This document shows positions 62,602 through 64,000 of a stretch of 64,000 nt of DNA, piece by piece. The translations under genes were made by a program, and so were the position numbers. This DNA is from Arthrobacter ramosus (GTDB taxonomy: Bacteria; Actinomycetota; Actinomycetes; Actinomycetales; Micrococcaceae). The DNA lies in NCBI RefSeq assembly GCF_039535095.1, contig NZ_BAAAWN010000001.1, forward strand, positions 1,488,001 to 1,552,000. Reading direction: 5' to 3'. The notes beneath the pieces are model-generated. The model was not told where the DNA came from. It saw only the letters and a list, made by a program, of their open reading frames with translations, and made no database searches. Positions within the stretch are counted from its first letter, which is position 1. The number at the start of each line of letters is the position of its first letter.

Positions 62602-62752
62602 TGTGCCAGCATGCCATCTTGCAGGCGCGTCTTGGTACCCTAGATAGTCGAGTCCCTCAGTTGAGTCAGATTTGTTTGGGGCAGGAATCGTCAAGATATT
62701 GGTGCGTCGGAACGGCCGCCATTCGTAGACCATTGAAAGAAGTGCACGGCGC
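62602..62752. other. intergenic region between divergent zwf and ffh
   Basis: 151 bp with no gene. Promoters for both divergent genes must lie here; I could not place them with confidence. Confidence 0.4.
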
Positions 62753-64000
62753 GTGTTCAATTCACTCTCTGACCGGTTGACAGCAACCTTCAAGAATCTC
62801 CGTGGCAAGGGCCGCCTCACCGAGGCCGACGTCGATGCCACCGTCCGGGAGATCCGGCGCGCCCTTTTGGACGCCGACGTTGCCGTTCCCGTGGTCCGCG
62901 AGTTCACCGGCCGCGTCCGCGAACGTGCCCTGGGCGCCGAGGTTTCCGCAGCCCTGAACCCGAGCCAGCAGATCGTGAAGATCGTCAACGAGGAGCTCCA
63001 GGAGATCCTCGGCGGCGAGACCCGTCGTATCCGCTTGGCGAAGACCGGCCCCACCATCATCATGCTCGCCGGCTTGCAGGGTGCGGGTAAGACCACCCTT
63101 GCGGGCAAGCTTGCCAAATGGCTCAAGGCCCAAGGCCACAGCCCCGTGCTGGTCGCCGCCGACCTCCAGCGTCCCAACGCGGTGACGCAGCTCCAGATTG
63201 TCGGCGAACGCGCCGGTGTTCCCGTGTTCGCGCCGCACCCGGGCACCACCTCGGATCTGGATGTTCCCACCGGCGACCCCGTCGCCGTCGCACGCTCCGG
63301 CGTCGACGAAGCCCGCCAGAAGCTGCACGACGTCGTGATCGTGGACACCGCGGGCCGCCTCGGCGTCGACGCCGAAATGATGGACCAGGCGCGACGCATC
63401 CGCCAGGCGATCATCCCGAACGAAGTGCTGTTCGTGATCGACTCCATGATCGGCCAGGACGCCGTCAACACGGCGGTTGCCTTCGATGAAGGCGTCAACT
63501 TCACGGGTGTCGTGCTGTCAAAGCTCGACGGCGACGCCCGCGGTGGTGCCGCCCTCTCGGTAGCGTCTGTCACTGGAAAACCGGTCATGTTCGCGTCCAC
63601 CGGCGAAGGCCTCGACGACTTCGAACTGTTCCACCCGGACCGCATGGCTTCCCGCATCCTCGATATGGGTGACGTTCTCACCCTGATCGAGCAGGCCGAG
63701 AAGAACTGGGACAAGGATGAAGCGGCCCGGATGGCGAAGAAGTTCGCCGACCAGGAAGACTTCACCCTGGACGACTTCCTCGCCCAGATGCAGCAGATCC
63801 GCAACATGGGTTCCATGAAGAAGATGCTCATGATGATGCCGGGTGCGCAGAACATCCGCCAGCAGCTGGAGCAGTTCGACGAGCGCGAAATCGATCGCGT
63901 GGAGGCGATTGTCCGCTCCATGACTCCGCACGAGCGTTTGGCTCCGAAGATCATCAACGGTTCCCGTCGCGCCCGCATCGCCCGTGGTTCCGGTGTCCAC
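62753..64000 (+). CDS. ffh: signal recognition particle protein Ffh (C-terminus beyond the window)
   Basis: Begins at the GTG at 62753 and is open at base 64000, so 416 residues are visible. The N domain is FNSLSDRLTATFKNLRGKGR, and the G domain has IMLAGLQGAGKTTLAGKLAK, DLQRPNAVTQLQIV, IVDTAGRLGVDAEMMDQ and VVLSKLDGDARGGAALS. The start of the methionine-rich M domain is present (MQQIRNMGSMKKMLMMMPGA). It binds signal sequences on the ribosome and pairs with FtsY, whose gene lies 6 kb away. GAAAG stands upstream of the start. Confidence 0.97.
   Translation, partial: MFNSLSDRLTATFKNLRGKGRLTEADVDATVREIRRALLDADVAVPVVREFTGRVRERALGAEVSAALNPSQQIVKIVNEELQEILGGETRRIRLAKTGPTIIMLAGLQGAGKTTLAGKLAKWLKAQGHSPVLVAADLQRPNAVTQLQIVGERAGVPVFAPHPGTTSDLDVPTGDPVAVARSGVDEARQKLHDVVIVDTAGRLGVDAEMMDQARRIRQAIIPNEVLFVIDSMIGQDAVNTAVAFDEGVNFTGVVLSKLDGDARGGAALSVASVTGKPVMFASTGEGLDDFELFHPDRMASRILDMGDVLTLIEQAEKNWDKDEAARMAKKFADQEDFTLDDFLAQMQQIRNMGSMKKMLMMMPGAQNIRQQLEQFDEREIDRVEAIVRSMTPHERLAPKIINGSRRARIARGSGVH

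Noticed and set aside
62602-63978. An upstream extension of the zwf frame to 925 codons
   Set aside because: The extra part is antisense to ffh and not protein-like. The family N-terminus begins at the GTG at 62601.

Overview
The window looks like a chromosomal segment of a high-GC actinobacterium, most likely an Arthrobacter-type member of the Micrococcaceae. This is inferred from GC-rich codon use, frequent GTG/TTG starts, an actinobacterial gene order (thiL-DAK2-recG-rsmD ... coaD-yceD-rpmF-rnc-mutM-smc-ftsY ... ffh), a DUF3515 lipoprotein, a sunset-domain protein, and protein sequences that read like that group. No plasmid, prophage, insertion sequence or CRISPR array was seen. It is mostly core chromosome with a few accessory genes.

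Layout. 1-8.1 kb: the start of an RND efflux pump gene, malate:quinone oxidoreductase, a peptide-binding lipoprotein, tRNA-Leu(UAG), a Bcp peroxiredoxin, a MarR regulator, two tandem tRNA-Lys(CUU), a PQQ-type sugar dehydrogenase lipoprotein and a sunset-domain membrane protein. 8.1-15.8 kb: branched-chain amino acid and serine synthesis (ilvD, then ilvB-ilvN-ilvC behind a short Val-rich leader peptide and attenuator, then serA). 16-21.2 kb: an ABC permease/ATPase pair and metG. 21.2-23.3 kb: a 32-bp periodic repeat, a Pro-rich surface protein and a class F-like sortase. 23.4-30.6 kb: leuB (frameshifted), ilvE, an SGNH lipoprotein, an MBL hydrolase, a FAH-family enzyme, gltX and a HAD hydrolase. 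30.6-34.2 kb: a membrane protein built from xxxLxxG heptads, tRNA-Gln, tRNA-Glu, a DUF1697 protein and an IclR regulator divergent from leuCD. 36.5-42.1 kb: an AbiEi/DUF559-like protein, then murA-plsC-gpsA-ddl. 42.1-53 kb: DUF3515, thiL, a DAK2 protein (frameshifted), recG, rsmD, a spermidine-synthase-like methyltransferase, an aminotransferase, coaD, yceD, rpmF, rnc and mutM (frameshifted). 53-64 kb: smc, ftsY, an MFS exporter, amtB-glnK, zwf and the start of ffh.

Functional themes. The ilv and leu genes cover almost all of valine, isoleucine and leucine synthesis from pyruvate except leuA and ilvA. A shared TGAGA/TCTCA half-site before leuC, leuB, ilvD and the ilvB leader suggests control by the IclR-type regulator encoded beside leuC, in addition to attenuation at ilvB. 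amtB-glnK forms an ammonium uptake unit with GlnR-like boxes upstream. ftsY and ffh together supply both protein GTPases of the signal recognition pathway.

Most notable observations: three otherwise intact genes (leuB, DAK2, mutM) each lack one G in a C-run/G-run, which points to either systematic sequence error or real decay; two copies of a 68-bp palindromic intergenic element; the exact 32-bp periodic array after metG; a sortase/surface-protein pair without a canonical LPXTG; a TetR-style operator before the heptad-repeat membrane protein; a candidate ATT start for yceD; and a recurring leaderless-gene signature (a TAnnnT-like box 6-7 nt before the start codon).
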